Below, piece after piece: positions 52,015-60,883 of a stretch of DNA of 64,000 nucleotides. Every line of letters begins with the position of its first letter. Within the stretch, counting starts at the first letter, position 1. Under the pieces are notes generated by a model, which saw nothing but the letters and a program-made list of their open reading frames with translations, ran no database searches and was not told the DNA's origin. The DNA comes from Streptosporangiaceae bacterium (lineage in GTDB: Bacteria > Actinomycetota > Actinomycetes > Streptosporangiales > Streptosporangiaceae): contig JAICYD010000002.1 of the NCBI GenBank assembly GCA_025934375.1, forward strand, positions 91,535 to 155,534, written 5' to 3'. The translations under genes and the position numbers were made by a program.

Positions 52015-53130
52015 GTGTCTCACGTGTCTCGTCCGCCCCGCCATCTCGCTGACCTGGACCTGGCGGCGCGCCGGCAGGCCGTCGCCGACCTCGGCGAGCG
52101 GCCGTTCCGGGCGGATCAGTTGTCCCGCCATTACTTCGGGCGGTACACCGACACGGGCCAGGACATGACCGACCTCCCGGCCGCGCTGCGCGACTCGCTG
52201 GCCAGCGAGCTGCTGCCGCGGCTGCTGACCGAGGAGCGGGCACTGGTGGCCGATCGCGGCGCGACCCGCAAGAGCGTCTGGCGTGCCCTGGATGGCGCCC
52301 TCGTCGAATCGGTGCTGATGAAGTACCCCGATCGGGCGACGATGTGCGTGTCATCCCAGGCTGGATGCGGGATGGCGTGCCCGTTCTGCGCGACCGGGCA
52401 GGCGGGGCTGACCCGCAACCTGTCCACCGCCGAGATCGTGGCGCAGGTCGTGGCGGGGGAGCGGCTGCTGGCCGCCGAGGGCGGCCGGGTGTCCAACATC
52501 GTGTTCATGGGCATGGGCGAGCCGCTGGCCAACTACAAGAACGTGCTGGCGGCGGTCCGCCGGCTCACCGACCCGGTCCCCAGCGGCCTGGGCATCTCAC
52601 AGCGCTCGGTGACCGTTTCCACCGTCGGGCTGGTCCCCGCGATCGGCAAGCTGGCCGCCGAGGGCCTGTCGGTGACGCTGGCCGTCTCGCTGCACGCGCC
52701 CGACGACACGGCGCGCGATGAGCTGGTGCCGGTCAACCGCCGGTGGAAGGTCGCCGAGGTGCTGGCCGCCGCCTGGGACTACGCGGCCGCGACCGGCAGG
52801 CGCATCTCCATCGAGTACGCCCTCATCAAGGACGTCAACGACCAGGCCTGGCGAGCCGACCTGCTCGGTGAGCTGCTGTCGGGGCACCTCGCGCACGTCA
52901 ACCTGATCCCGCTCAACCCGACGCCGGGGTCACGGTGGACCGCGTCGCTGCCGGGCGTGCAGGATGAGTTCGTCGCCCGCATCGCCAGCCACGGCGTTCC
53001 CGTGACCGTGCGCGACACCCGTGGCCGGGAGATCGACGGCGCCTGCGGCCAGCTGGCCGCCAGCGTCGCCCCCGAAGACCGCCCGGGGCGCCGGGTGGGC
53101 GCCGCCCGCCGCGCGCTTCCGCTCGTCTAG
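52015..53130 (+). CDS. rlmN: Dual-specificity rRNA/tRNA adenine-C2 methyltransferase RlmN
   Basis: Radical-SAM enzyme methylating C2 of A2503 in 23S rRNA and A37 in some tRNAs. 371 residues. The [4Fe-4S] motif CxxxCxxC is CGMACPFC in [47 protein letters not shown] and [17 protein letters not shown] are standard. The catalytic pair of cysteines is completed by the C-terminal Cys in IDGACGQLA. Start GTG 52015 with a -10 hexamer 6 bases upstream. Confidence 0.95.
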   Translation: MSHVSRPPRHLADLDLAARRQAVADLGERPFRADQLSRHYFGRYTDTGQDMTDLPAALRDSLASELLPRLLTEERALVADRGATRKSVWRALDGALVESVLMKYPDRATMCVSSQAGCGMACPFCATGQAGLTRNLSTAEIVAQVVAGERLLAAEGGRVSNIVFMGMGEPLANYKNVLAAVRRLTDPVPSGLGISQRSVTVSTVGLVPAIGKLAAEGLSVTLAVSLHAPDDTARDELVPVNRRWKVAEVLAAAWDYAAATGRRISIEYALIKDVNDQAWRADLLGELLSGHLAHVNLIPLNPTPGSRWTASLPGVQDEFVARIASHGVPVTVRDTRGREIDGACGQLAASVAPEDRPGRRVGAARRALPLV

Positions 53131-53597
53131 GCGCCGTGGATCAGGGTCTTCATCCAGCTCGGCAGCGATGACGTTGGCACCGTGCAGCCCGGGCTCGGAT
53201 GGGTGAGGCAGCTGTTAGCCGTCGGCTGTCGCCGTGGGCTCGTCCGCCCCGGTGACGGCGCCGTAGTCGCCGCCGCCCGCGCGGAGGTGTGCGCGGGACG
53301 GGCGGAGTGACCCGGGACCGTCGTCCCGGTAACCGATGCCCGGGTCGTGGCGGGAGTCCCGGTCGGGGTCGGCGTCGCGGTGGGGCCGGGCGCGATCGCG
53401 GCGACCGCGCGGGCCGGCTGCGGCATGGCGGTCGCTGAGGGAGGCGTCGCCCCCGTCAGCGTGACCGCCACCGCCCCCGCCGCCGTTATCGCGGCCACCG
53501 CGGCCACGCGGACCGCGATCCACGGCCACAGTCCCCATTCGGCATGTCGCCCGGTTCCCGTCGACCGGCCCCCGGTAGCCTCATTGCCGGCGTTCAT
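53127..53597 (-). CDS. Membrane-anchored Pro/Thr-rich exported protein, 156 aa
   Basis: No family recognised. After a short cytoplasmic lead with [21 protein letters not shown] comes one membrane segment to about residue 50, then a Pro/Thr/Ala/Ser-rich extracellular linker ([17 protein letters not shown]) and a C-terminal [14 protein letters not shown] with two cysteines that may form a disulfide. Stop overlaps the convergent rlmN stop by 4 bases. The much longer frame back to 54275 is rejected because it runs antisense to an acyltransferase. Confidence 0.55.
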   Translation of the reverse strand: MNAGNEATGGRSTGTGRHAEWGLWPWIAVRVAAVAAITAAGAVAVTLTGATPPSATAMPQPARAVAAIAPGPTATPTPTGTPATTRASVTGTTVPGHSARPAHTSARAAATTAPSPGRTSPRRQPTANSCLTHPSPGCTVPTSSLPSWMKTLIHGA

Positions 53598-53693
53598 ACC
53601 CTCAAGAACGAGCGGGCACCGCATCTGGTTCACGCCCGCCGAAGTGTGGCCGTCGGTCGTCCCTCCCGCGAGGGCGTGCGGGACAATGCCCGG

Positions 53694-54401
53694 GTGGCGC
53701 TCAAGCGACTGAGACAGGACCTCGCCGCCCGGCGGCACGCGCTGGTGTGGCGGGTGGTGCACTGGGGCTGGCGGGAGTTCCAGCAGGCCGGAATGGTGAC
53801 GGCCGGCACTCCGGCCGGGCGCGCGTTCGCCCGGTTCGGCAGCGGCTCGATCATGGCGTTCCCGGCCGGCTCGGTCTTCGGCGAGGGATCCATCGCCGTC
53901 GGCCGCGACACGCTCATCGGGGTGCAGGTCACCCTGTCGGCCGGCCTCGTGCCCGGGCAGGACCTCGGCCCCGACCCGGTGCTGCGCATCGGCGACCGGT
54001 GCGTCATCGGCCGGGGCAGCCACATCGTCGCCCACGCGGACGTCAGCATCGGGGACGACGTGTGGACCGGGCCCTACGTGTACATCACCGACCAGAATCA
54101 CGGGTACGCGGACCCGGACACCCCGATCGGGCGGCAACTGCCCGTCAACAAGCCGGTTGAGGTCGGCGCCGGATCGTGGCTCGGCGCGGGCGCGATCGTG
54201 CTGCCCGGCGCCCGGATCGGGCGCAACGTGGTCGTCGCGGCCGGCTCGGTCGTGCGCGGCGAGGTGCCCGACCACAGCGTCGTCGCGGGGGTACCCGCCC
54301 GGGTCGTCCGCTCGCGCACCCCGGAAGGATGGTCACGCGCTGCGATCATTGAGGCGGCACTGGTGCCCATTCGCGAGGACACGCGCGAATCTCGCATATG
54401 A
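53694..54401 (+). CDS. Hexapeptide-repeat (LbH) acyltransferase
   Basis: 235 residues. The left-handed beta-helix is visible as hexapeptide turns: IMAFPAGSVFGEGSIAVGRD, RIGDRCVIGRGSHIVAHADV, SIGDDVWTGPYVYITDQNHG, VEVGAGSWLGAGAIVLPGA, RIGRNVVVAAGSVVRGEVPD. The NHG motif with the active-site His fits acetyl- or acyl-CoA-dependent sugar O-acetyltransferases. Substrate unknown; a cell-wall or glycan role is suggested by the following L,D-transpeptidase gene. GTG 53694 is preferred; GACAAT lies 6 bases before it. Confidence 0.8.
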   Translation: MALKRLRQDLAARRHALVWRVVHWGWREFQQAGMVTAGTPAGRAFARFGSGSIMAFPAGSVFGEGSIAVGRDTLIGVQVTLSAGLVPGQDLGPDPVLRIGDRCVIGRGSHIVAHADVSIGDDVWTGPYVYITDQNHGYADPDTPIGRQLPVNKPVEVGAGSWLGAGAIVLPGARIGRNVVVAAGSVVRGEVPDHSVVAGVPARVVRSRTPEGWSRAAIIEAALVPIREDTRESRI

Positions 54402-54497
54402 CCTATTTTCGCTGTTCTGCCTGCGGCGCAGTGATAAACATGGTAGCTAGTTGTAGCTGGGAGGATATAAAGGCACGCACGGAGCGAGGGCGAGGAA

Positions 54498-55784
54498 TTG
54501 ACCACGTTCACCCGAGGCAGTGCTTCTCAAGGCAATGGTGCATCCCAGGGCGGTAGTGCGTCCCAGGATGGCAGTGCATCACATGATGGCAGCGCGCCCG
54601 CGCGGCGGCACCCGGCCTCGGCCAGTGCGTCGACATATAGCCAGTTCGGGAGCGGTGGCCCCACCGGCCGCGATCCCCGCGGCGGGGTACCCGCCCGCGG
54701 TCCGGCCCGAGACGACACGACCCGAGGCGGCGCTATTCACGACAGCGCGATTCACGACAGCGACATGTACGGCGAGCGCCCCGGCGATTATGGCCGGGGC
54801 GGGCAATACGACCGCCGCGATGGCCGCGACCGTTACGATCGGCAAGATCGTTCCGACCGGCCGGATCGCTATGACCGTGGCGGCCGCGACCGTCCCGATT
54901 ACGGCCGGGAAGACCGCCGGGGGCGTGAGCGCCCGGCGGGCGACCGGCCGGGCCGCGATAACCCCAGCCGAGGCTACGAGGGCGGCCCTTCCGGGAACCG
55001 CCCCTCTTCCGGCCGTCCCCCCGGCAACCGTCCCCCCGGCAACCGTCCCCCCGCGAGCCGCCCCGGCGAGGCTCGCCCCGCCACCGCGCGCCGCGATACC
55101 GCCCGCCGCGACGCCGCGGGCCCGGTTGCCAAGCCCGCCACCCGAACGGGCCGCAGCGCCCGGGTGCGCGGCATCGCCGTCATGCTCGCGGTGATCGCGA
55201 CGGCTAGCCTGGCCATCACCGGCTACGCGGTCTCGCTCGCCGTGCTGAACCATGCCCACCTGGGTCGCACCCACTCCAGCGCGGCGGGCAGCTACGTGGT
55301 CACCGGCATCGCGTCGTTCGTCAGCTCCAACGCGATCGTCTCGGCCCTTGACGGCGCTAACCCCGCCAAGCCCGTCGCCGCCCCGTCCGCCCCGCCGCCC
55401 GTCTCGCTGACGCTCACCGCCCGGGACAAGGCGAATTGCCCGGCGGCGGCGACCGCCTGCGTAGACCTCGCCGAGCACATCACCTGGCTCCAGGACAACG
55501 GCAAGGTCAGCTACGGCCCCGTGCAGATGGAGCCGGGTCCGCCGGGCACCGCGCACGCGACCCCCACGGGCACGTTCAACGTGGCCTGGAAGGCCGGCCC
55601 GACCTACATGAGCACGATCTACCACGAGCTGATCCCGTGGGCGGTCTTCTTCGCCCCTGGCGGCATCGCCTTCCACGAGGGCAGCCTCACCGTGGGCTCA
55701 CACGGCTGCGTGCACCTGACCATGGACGCCGCGCACTACTACAACCAGCACCTGCCGGTCGGCGCCGAGGTCGTCGTGTTCTAG
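54498..55784 (+). CDS. L,D-transpeptidase (YkuD) with long repetitive cytoplasmic N-terminus
   Basis: Cell-wall enzyme forming 3-3 peptidoglycan cross-links. 428 residues. Residues ~1-225 are low-complexity: a GSASQ-type repeat, then Asp/Arg/Tyr-rich repeats (RYDRQDRSDRPDRYDRGG) and Pro/Arg repeats (GNRPPGNRPP). One membrane segment follows (GIAVMLAVIATASLAITGYA), then the extracellular part with YkuD domain. The catalytic motif is HEGSLTVGSHGCVHL with the Cys nucleophile in SHGC. Start TTG 54498 after GAGGG. The N-terminal repeats have no known function. Confidence 0.85.
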   Translation: MTTFTRGSASQGNGASQGGSASQDGSASHDGSAPARRHPASASASTYSQFGSGGPTGRDPRGGVPARGPARDDTTRGGAIHDSAIHDSDMYGERPGDYGRGGQYDRRDGRDRYDRQDRSDRPDRYDRGGRDRPDYGREDRRGRERPAGDRPGRDNPSRGYEGGPSGNRPSSGRPPGNRPPGNRPPASRPGEARPATARRDTARRDAAGPVAKPATRTGRSARVRGIAVMLAVIATASLAITGYAVSLAVLNHAHLGRTHSSAAGSYVVTGIASFVSSNAIVSALDGANPAKPVAAPSAPPPVSLTLTARDKANCPAAATACVDLAEHITWLQDNGKVSYGPVQMEPGPPGTAHATPTGTFNVAWKAGPTYMSTIYHELIPWAVFFAPGGIAFHEGSLTVGSHGCVHLTMDAAHYYNQHLPVGAEVVVF

Positions 55785-55789
55785 GGGAG

Positions 55790-55837
55790 CCGCCTCCTAG
55801 ACGAACCGCCTCCTAGACGAACCGCCTCCTAACGAGG
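55790..55837. repeat. Three 16-bp tandem repeats after the L,D-transpeptidase gene
   Basis: CCGCCTCCTAGACGAA at 55790-55805 and 55806-55821, and a variant at 55822-55837, lie just before the end of the convergent M50-like gene. Confidence 0.85.
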
Positions 55838-55844
55838 CAGCCTG

Positions 55845-56612
55845 CTAACGGGACACGTGCACCCAGTGCCCTAGGTGCAGCAGCGACTCCGGGACCAGCA
55901 GCCGCGCGCCGATCACCAGCGCCGCCAGCGCGACCACCCAGAACACCGTGATCCAGACCCCCGCGGGCGTCCTCGTCAGCCGGGCGAGCTGGTCGGCGTC
56001 GGAAGTCAGCGGCTGGCGCCGCCGCATCGCCCGCCGCCGGCCCTGCTGCATCTCGGTGAGCGGGCGTATCCCGCCGAACAGCAAGAACCACGCGGTCGCG
56101 TAGCCGAACGCGCTCTGCACCACCGCCGACGCCAGGTAGCTGACCGCGAACACCGCGCCCGCCGTGGCCAGCACCGCCAGCACCCCGTAGGCGTTGCGGA
56201 TCGCCAGGAAGGTCGCGGCCAGCAGCGCCAGCAGCAGCCACAGCATCGCCGTCACGTGGTGCGCCGCCAGCAGCCACGCCGCCGCCAGGCCCAGCAGCGA
56301 CGGCGCGATGTACCCGGCCGCGGCGGTGGCCACGATGCCGGGGCCGCTGCCCCGGCCGCGCGAGTAGGTCACCCCCGACGTGTCCGCGTGCAGCCGGATC
56401 CCGTCCAGCTTGCGCCCGGTGAGCAGGGAGACCACCGCATGCCCGCCCTCGTGCGCGATCGTGATGGCGTTGCGCGCGAGGTGCCACGCGGGCCGGCTGG
56501 CGATGACGAGCAAGGCCACGCCCGCGCAGGCCGCCACTTCCCAGCCTGGCGGGGCCGGCTGCGTCCCCCACACCCGGTCCCACAGTTCGCCAAGCACCGA
56601 CACCGCCGCCAT
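55845..56612 (-). CDS. M50-like membrane metalloprotease
   Basis: 255 residues with about six hydrophobic segments. The zinc-binding HExxH is HEGGH in ITIAHEGGHAVVSLLTG, followed by the GRKLDGIRLHADTSGVT block typical of the actinobacterial M50B-like group. A second zinc-ligand motif is not obvious. Such proteins are membrane-embedded; substrates are unknown. ATG 56612 is chosen because TACCCT (56625-56620) sits 7 bases upstream; a GTG at 56639 is the alternative. Confidence 0.78.
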   Translation of the reverse strand: MAAVSVLGELWDRVWGTQPAPPGWEVAACAGVALLVIASRPAWHLARNAITIAHEGGHAVVSLLTGRKLDGIRLHADTSGVTYSRGRGSGPGIVATAAAGYIAPSLLGLAAAWLLAAHHVTAMLWLLLALLAATFLAIRNAYGVLAVLATAGAVFAVSYLASAVVQSAFGYATAWFLLFGGIRPLTEMQQGRRRAMRRRQPLTSDADQLARLTRTPAGVWITVFWVVALAALVIGARLLVPESLLHLGHWVHVSR

Positions 56613-56619
56613 GCCGCAC

Positions 56620-56625
56620 AGGGTA
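56620..56625 (-). promoter_or_regulatory. -10 hexamer for leaderless M50-like gene
   Basis: TACCCT on the minus strand, 7 bases before the ATG at 56612. No Shine-Dalgarno is present at that start. Confidence 0.35.
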
Positions 56626-56729
56626 GGCCTAGCCAGCACCTCCTAGTGCCCTAAAAGGCACAGTTCAAGATCTTTCTCTCCGCAACGCTCCCACACTGCG
56701 CGCTCATTGGCCCCTCTCTCGCCGGGCGC

Positions 56730-56735
56730 TACGGT
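56730..56735 (+). promoter_or_regulatory. -10 hexamer for leaderless PfkB kinase gene
   Basis: TACGGT ends exactly 6 bases before the GTG at 56742. Confidence 0.35.
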
Positions 56736-56741
56736 GAGCGG

Positions 56742-57755
56742 GTGAACGATGTGATCGCGGTGATCGGACAGGCCCTCGTCGACCTGGTGGCCGCCCCTGA
56801 CGGCACGCTGGCCGCCAAGCCCGGCGGCGGCCCCTACAACACCGCCCGGACGATCGGCCGCCTCGGCGGGCGGGCCAGCTTCCTGGGCCGGCTGTCCGAC
56901 GACGCGTTCGGCCGGCTGCTGCGGGCGGGCCTCGCCGAATCCGGGGTGACCCTCGGCCTTCCCGGCCTGACCTGCGCGCCGACCACCCTCGCGATAGCGA
57001 GCATCAGCGTCGGCAGTGCTAGCCAGGGCAGTGCTAGCCAGGGCGGTGCTAGCCAGGGCGGTGCTGATGAGGGAAGTGCCGAGTACCGCTTCTACCTGGC
57101 CGGCACCTCCGCCGCCGACGTGGAGTACGCCGACCTGGCCGCCGCCATCCCCGGCGATGTCGCCGCCGTGTACGTCGGTGACCTCGCCCTGCTGATCGAG
57201 CCCTCCGGTACCAGCGTTGAGCGCCTGCTGCTGGCCGGCGCCTACGCCACCGACGCCCCCCTGGTGCTGATCGACCCGAACTGCCGCCCGTCCGCGGTCC
57301 CCGACCGGGACGGCTACCTGGCCCGGCTGGCCCGGCTCTTCGGGCGCGCCGACATCGTCAAGGCCAGCGCCGAGGACCTGGCCTACATCTACCCGGGCCG
57401 GACCCCCGCCGAGGCGGCCCGCGCGCTCCTGGCCGCCGGCCCGGCCCTGGTGCTGGTGACCGACGGCCCGCGAGCGGCCCGCGCGTTCCTGGCCGGATCG
57501 CCGGACGGCCCCGCCCGCGAGGTCATCGCGGCGATCCCGCCGGTCACCGTGGTGGATACCATCGGCGCCGGCGACGCCTTCGGCGGTGCCTTCCTCACCT
57601 GGTGGACCCGCGAATCCCTGACCCGCGCCGACCTCGCCAACCCGGACCTCGTCGCCCCCGCGTTGCGCGCCGCCGCCGAGGTCGCCTCCCTCACCTGCAC
57701 CCGCCCCGGCGCCGACCCGCCCCGCCTATCCGACGTCCCCTGGCCGCCGCGCTGA
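56742..57755 (+). CDS. PfkB-family carbohydrate kinase (fructokinase-like)
   Basis: Ribokinase-fold sugar kinase of 337 residues. It begins IAVIGQALVDLVAAPDG, has GGGPYNTARTIGRLGGRASFLGRL and LIDPNCRPS, and the catalytic-base/anion-hole signature DTIGAGDAFGGAFL with its Asp. These fit fructokinase-like members best; substrate not proven. An insertion of four GSASQ-type repeats (encoded by a 15-bp minisatellite at 57012-57071) sits in the region of the lid. Stand-alone gene. Confidence 0.85.
   Translation: MNDVIAVIGQALVDLVAAPDGTLAAKPGGGPYNTARTIGRLGGRASFLGRLSDDAFGRLLRAGLAESGVTLGLPGLTCAPTTLAIASISVGSASQGSASQGGASQGGADEGSAEYRFYLAGTSAADVEYADLAAAIPGDVAAVYVGDLALLIEPSGTSVERLLLAGAYATDAPLVLIDPNCRPSAVPDRDGYLARLARLFGRADIVKASAEDLAYIYPGRTPAEAARALLAAGPALVLVTDGPRAARAFLAGSPDGPAREVIAAIPPVTVVDTIGAGDAFGGAFLTWWTRESLTRADLANPDLVAPALRAAAEVASLTCTRPGADPPRLSDVPWPPR
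57012..57071 (+). repeat. 15-bp minisatellite inside the PfkB kinase gene
   Basis: GGCAGTGCTAGCCAG is repeated four times head to tail (starts 57012, 57027, 57042, 57057), the last degenerate, coding GSASQ-like units. Confidence 0.9.
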
Positions 57756-57969
57756 ACGACGTCCGCAGGCCACCGTCGTAAGCGAGCGTCTCGGTGACGA
57801 GCCAGCCCTCCCGCTACCGGGCCGCTCCTGGTTGCCGAGCTGCTAGCATCGCAGCCCTCATCGCCGGCTACCGTTCCCGCGGGGCTTCCGGATTGCGGGT
57901 TGACCTCGCCCCTGGGGCCAGCCGCAGCCTGATGGGGCCGGGCACCGGGCCCGGCTGAGGAGGACGCAC

Positions 57970-59052
57970 GTGGCACTGCTGAGCAGCGGGGAGTTCGCCC
58001 GCGCGTCCGGGCTGTCGCGCAAGGCACTGCGCGTGTACGACGAGCTCGGGCTGCTGGCGCCCGTGCGGGTGGACCCGTACTCGGGATACCGGTTCTACGC
58101 GCCCGCGCAGCTGGAGCAGGCCCGGCTGGTGGCCTGGCTGCGCCGGCTCGGCATGCCGCTCGCGGCGATCCGCTCGGTCCTGGCCAAGCCCCCGGCCACC
58201 GCCGCGGAAGAGGTCAGCGCCTACATGGTGCGGGTCGAGGCGCAGGCCGCCGCCCGGCGCAAGCTCGGGTCCTTCCTCATCGGGTATCTGTCCGGAAGGA
58301 ACACCGACATGGCAGGCAGTAACGACGCGACGCTGACGATCAGGTACGCGGTCCGGTCCGACATCGGCCTGGTCCGCGAGGACAACGAGGACTCCGCATA
58401 CGCGGGCGGGCGCCTGCTCGCCGTGGCCGACGGCATGGGCGGGCACGCGCACGGCGAGATCGCCAGCGCGGCGGTCATCGAGGCGCTGCGGCCCCTGGAC
58501 GTCACCGTGCCGTCTGAGGAACTGCTCAACGCGCTCGACCACGCGTTCCGCCGCGCCGACGGCACACTGCGCGACATGGTGACGGCTGACCCTTCGCTGG
58601 CGGGCATGGGCACCACGCTGACCGCCTTGCTGTGGTCCGGCTCTGAGATCGGCCTGGTCCACATCGGCGACACGCGCGCCTACCTGGTCAGGGGCGGTGA
58701 GGTCTTCCAGATCACGCGCGACCACACGCTCGTGCAGTCCCTGCTTGACGAGGGCAAGATCACGGCGGAGGAAGTGGCCTCTCACCCCAAGCGGATGCTG
58801 CTGCTGCGGGCGATCGACGGGCAGCACGACCACGCGCCTGACCTGGAGCTGCGGCAAGCGCGGGCCGGGGACCGGTACCTGCTGAGCTCCGACGGCCTGC
58901 ACGCGACCGTCCCCGCCAGCGAGATCACCCGGGTGCTGCTCACCATCGCCGACCCCGACCAGGCCGCCGCCGGGCTCATCCAGCTCGCCATCGCCGGCGG
59001 CGCCCCGGACAACGTCACGTGCATCGTCGCCGACGTCGTCTCCGGCGAGTAG
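57970..59052 (+). CDS. MerR-type regulator fused to a PP2C Ser/Thr phosphatase
   Basis: A 360-residue two-domain protein. Residues 1-75 are a MerR helix-turn-helix (FARASGLSRKALRVYDELGL and PYSGYRFYAPAQLEQARLV), with a helical dimerisation segment to about 112. Residues ~120-358 are a PP2C phosphatase close to mycobacterial PstP: RSDIGLVREDNEDSAYAG, VADGMGGHAHGE, MGTTLTALL, LVHIGDTRAYLV, LLSSDGLHATV and GAPDNVTCIVADV. All metal-binding Asp residues are present, so the phosphatase should be active. A good ribosome-binding site (GGAAGGA, 58294-58300) precedes an in-frame ATG at 58309 (residue 114), which could yield the phosphatase alone. The GTG at 57970 follows GAGGAC. Confidence 0.9.
   Translation: MALLSSGEFARASGLSRKALRVYDELGLLAPVRVDPYSGYRFYAPAQLEQARLVAWLRRLGMPLAAIRSVLAKPPATAAEEVSAYMVRVEAQAAARRKLGSFLIGYLSGRNTDMAGSNDATLTIRYAVRSDIGLVREDNEDSAYAGGRLLAVADGMGGHAHGEIASAAVIEALRPLDVTVPSEELLNALDHAFRRADGTLRDMVTADPSLAGMGTTLTALLWSGSEIGLVHIGDTRAYLVRGGEVFQITRDHTLVQSLLDEGKITAEEVASHPKRMLLLRAIDGQHDHAPDLELRQARAGDRYLLSSDGLHATVPASEITRVLLTIADPDQAAAGLIQLAIAGGAPDNVTCIVADVVSGE
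58294..58311 (+). promoter_or_regulatory. Internal ribosome-binding site and ATG within the MerR-PP2C gene
   Basis: GGAAGGA, 8 bases, then ATG (58309-58311), in frame at the domain junction. This spacing is ideal for translation of a separate PP2C polypeptide of about 247 residues. Confidence 0.5.
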
Positions 59053-59075
59053 GGCCGGAACCCGCGCCGGGCGGA

Positions 59076-59081
59076 TAACGT
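59076..59081 (+). promoter_or_regulatory. -10 hexamer for leaderless metallophosphoesterase gene
   Basis: TAACGT ends exactly 6 bases before the GTG at 59088. Confidence 0.4.
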
Positions 59082-59087
59082 CAATAC

Positions 59088-59984
59088 GTGACATCGAGGC
59101 TGCTCGCGATCAGCGACCTGCATGTGGGGCATCCCCAGAACCGGGAGCTGATCGCGGGCATCCCGGCCGGGGAGGACGGAGACTGGCTGCTGGTCGCCGG
59201 GGACGTCGCGGAGAACTTCGCGGACATCGAGTGGGCGCTGAGCGTTCTCGCCGGGCGCTATGAGCGCGTCATCTGGGTCCCCGGCAATCACGAGCTATGG
59301 AGCCGCCGCGCCGACCCAGTGGCCGCACGGGGCGTGCAACGGTATGAGCTGCTGGTCCAGATGTGCCAGGGGCTGGGGGTCATCACGCCCGAGGACCGCT
59401 ATCCGGTCTGGGCCTCACCCGAAGGGCCGGTGACCATCGCGCCGCTGTTCGTCGGCTATGACTACTCATTCCGCCCCGATGGCGCGCTCACCAAGGATGA
59501 CGGCCTGGCGATCGCCTACGAGTCCGGGATCGTGTGCAGCGACGAGGTCCACCTGTACCCCGACCCCTACCCGAGCCGGGAGGCGTGGTGCTGGGCACGG
59601 GTCGCGGCGACCGAGCAGCGGCTGGCCGCCGAGCTCGATCCCGCGCTCCCGGTCGTCTTGGTCAACCACTACCCGCTGGTCCGCGAGCCGACCCGGATCA
59701 TGCGCTACCCCCAGTTCGCGCAATGGTGCGGCACCGACCGCACCGCCGACTGGCACATCCGGTTCCGCGCCGCCGCCGTCGTCTACGGGCACCTGCACAT
59801 CCCCAGGGTGACCTGGCACGACGGCGTCCGCTTCGAGGAAGTCTCGGTCGGCTACCCGCGCGAGTGGCAAGCCCGCGCCGAGCGGTTCGGCCTCACCCGC
59901 GCCCCCGGCCTGCCCTGGCCGGTAATCCCCGCCGAAGACCACGCCCCCGCCCCGCCCGGCGTCCCCGAAGGCCTCCGCCTGTAA
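59088..59984 (+). CDS. Calcineurin-like metallophosphoesterase
   Basis: 298-residue two-metal phosphoesterase. All five motifs are seen: ISDLHVGH (D-x-H), VAGDVAEN (GD), PGNHELW (GNHE), VNHYPLV and VYGHLHIPR. Substrate unknown. In streptomycetes a similar gene is often next to a 4'-phosphopantetheinyl transferase gene; here none follows, and the gene sits 35 bases after the MerR-PP2C fusion. A leaderless start is likely. Confidence 0.88.
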   Translation: MTSRLLAISDLHVGHPQNRELIAGIPAGEDGDWLLVAGDVAENFADIEWALSVLAGRYERVIWVPGNHELWSRRADPVAARGVQRYELLVQMCQGLGVITPEDRYPVWASPEGPVTIAPLFVGYDYSFRPDGALTKDDGLAIAYESGIVCSDEVHLYPDPYPSREAWCWARVAATEQRLAAELDPALPVVLVNHYPLVREPTRIMRYPQFAQWCGTDRTADWHIRFRAAAVVYGHLHIPRVTWHDGVRFEEVSVGYPREWQARAERFGLTRAPGLPWPVIPAEDHAPAPPGVPEGLRL

Positions 59985-60220
59985 CGCCCTCTCGCGCCTT
60001 CGAGGCCGCCGGGAAGGCCGCCAGATGATCAGTAACGAGATGGCCGCGACTGCGGTAACGCGATCGCATGGCACCGGCGTTTTAAAGACGTGACGGGTCG
60101 GCATCCACCCCCCTGATTGCCACCCGTCGCTCGCGTGCTGCGCGCCGCCACCACCCCATCCCGGCGACGCGAGGCACGCGCCGCCGGGGCGCGCGTTTAC
60201 CCGCACGCCCGCCCCGGTCC

Positions 60221-60883
60221 TTACGTGCCGCGCAACCAGGCCAGGACCGCGAGGACCCGGCGGTTGTCGTCAGGCGAGCCGGGGATCTCCAGTTTGGCGA
60301 ATATCCGGGTCATGTGCGCCTCGACCGCCTTCGTGGAGGTCCACATGGTGGTCGCGATGCCCGCGTTGGAGCGGCCCTCGGCCATGTGCCGGAGGACGGC
60401 CTGCTCGGTGGGGGTGAGGTCATCCAGCTTGTTCAGGTGCCGCTGGTGGTTGAGCAGGCGCCCGATGAGCTGATCATCGACCACGGACTCCCCCTGGCGG
60501 ACTCGTTGCAGCGCGTCGCGCAGCGCCTCGGCATTGGCGACCCGGTCCTTCAGCAGGTAACCCCGGTGCGCGGTCCCGGTGGTGAACAGCCGGGTGGCGT
60601 AGGAAAGCTCGGCGTACTGGGAGAGCATGAGAATTCCGGTGTCGGGGTAGCTGGCGGCGAGCTTCTCCGCGGTCTGCAGCCCGTCGTCGGTGAAGTTGGG
60701 CGGCATCCTGACGTCGATGATCGCCGCGTCGATCGGCTGCCGCGCCATCTGGGCGAGCAGCTCATCCCCGGTTCCGGCGGTGATGACCACCTGCACGTCG
60801 AGGCGGCCGAGCTGCATCGTCAGCCCGTCGCGGAACAGTGCGGAGTCCTCCGCGATGCCTATGCGCACGGTATCCGCGCCCAT
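60221..60883 (-). CDS. NarL/FixJ-type response regulator
   Basis: 220 residues. The receiver has AEDSALFRDGL, the phospho-acceptor Asp57 in AAIIDVRMPP, and a Lys in YLLKDRV. The C-terminal LuxR-type helix-turn-helix is LTPTEQAVLRHMAEGRSNAG with TKAVEAHMTRIFAKL. It overlaps the upstream histidine kinase gene by 25 bases, so the pair is translationally coupled. GTG 60868 is an alternative start. Target genes unknown. Confidence 0.93.
   Translation of the reverse strand: MGADTVRIGIAEDSALFRDGLTMQLGRLDVQVVITAGTGDELLAQMARQPIDAAIIDVRMPPNFTDDGLQTAEKLAASYPDTGILMLSQYAELSYATRLFTTGTAHRGYLLKDRVANAEALRDALQRVRQGESVVDDQLIGRLLNHQRHLNKLDDLTPTEQAVLRHMAEGRSNAGIATTMWTSTKAVEAHMTRIFAKLEIPGSPDDNRRVLAVLAWLRGT

Noticed and set aside
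53127..54275. 382-codon minus-strand frame across the acyltransferase
   Set aside because: The upstream two thirds lie antisense to a clear hexapeptide acyltransferase and show no family features. Only the last 156 codons look like a plausible gene.
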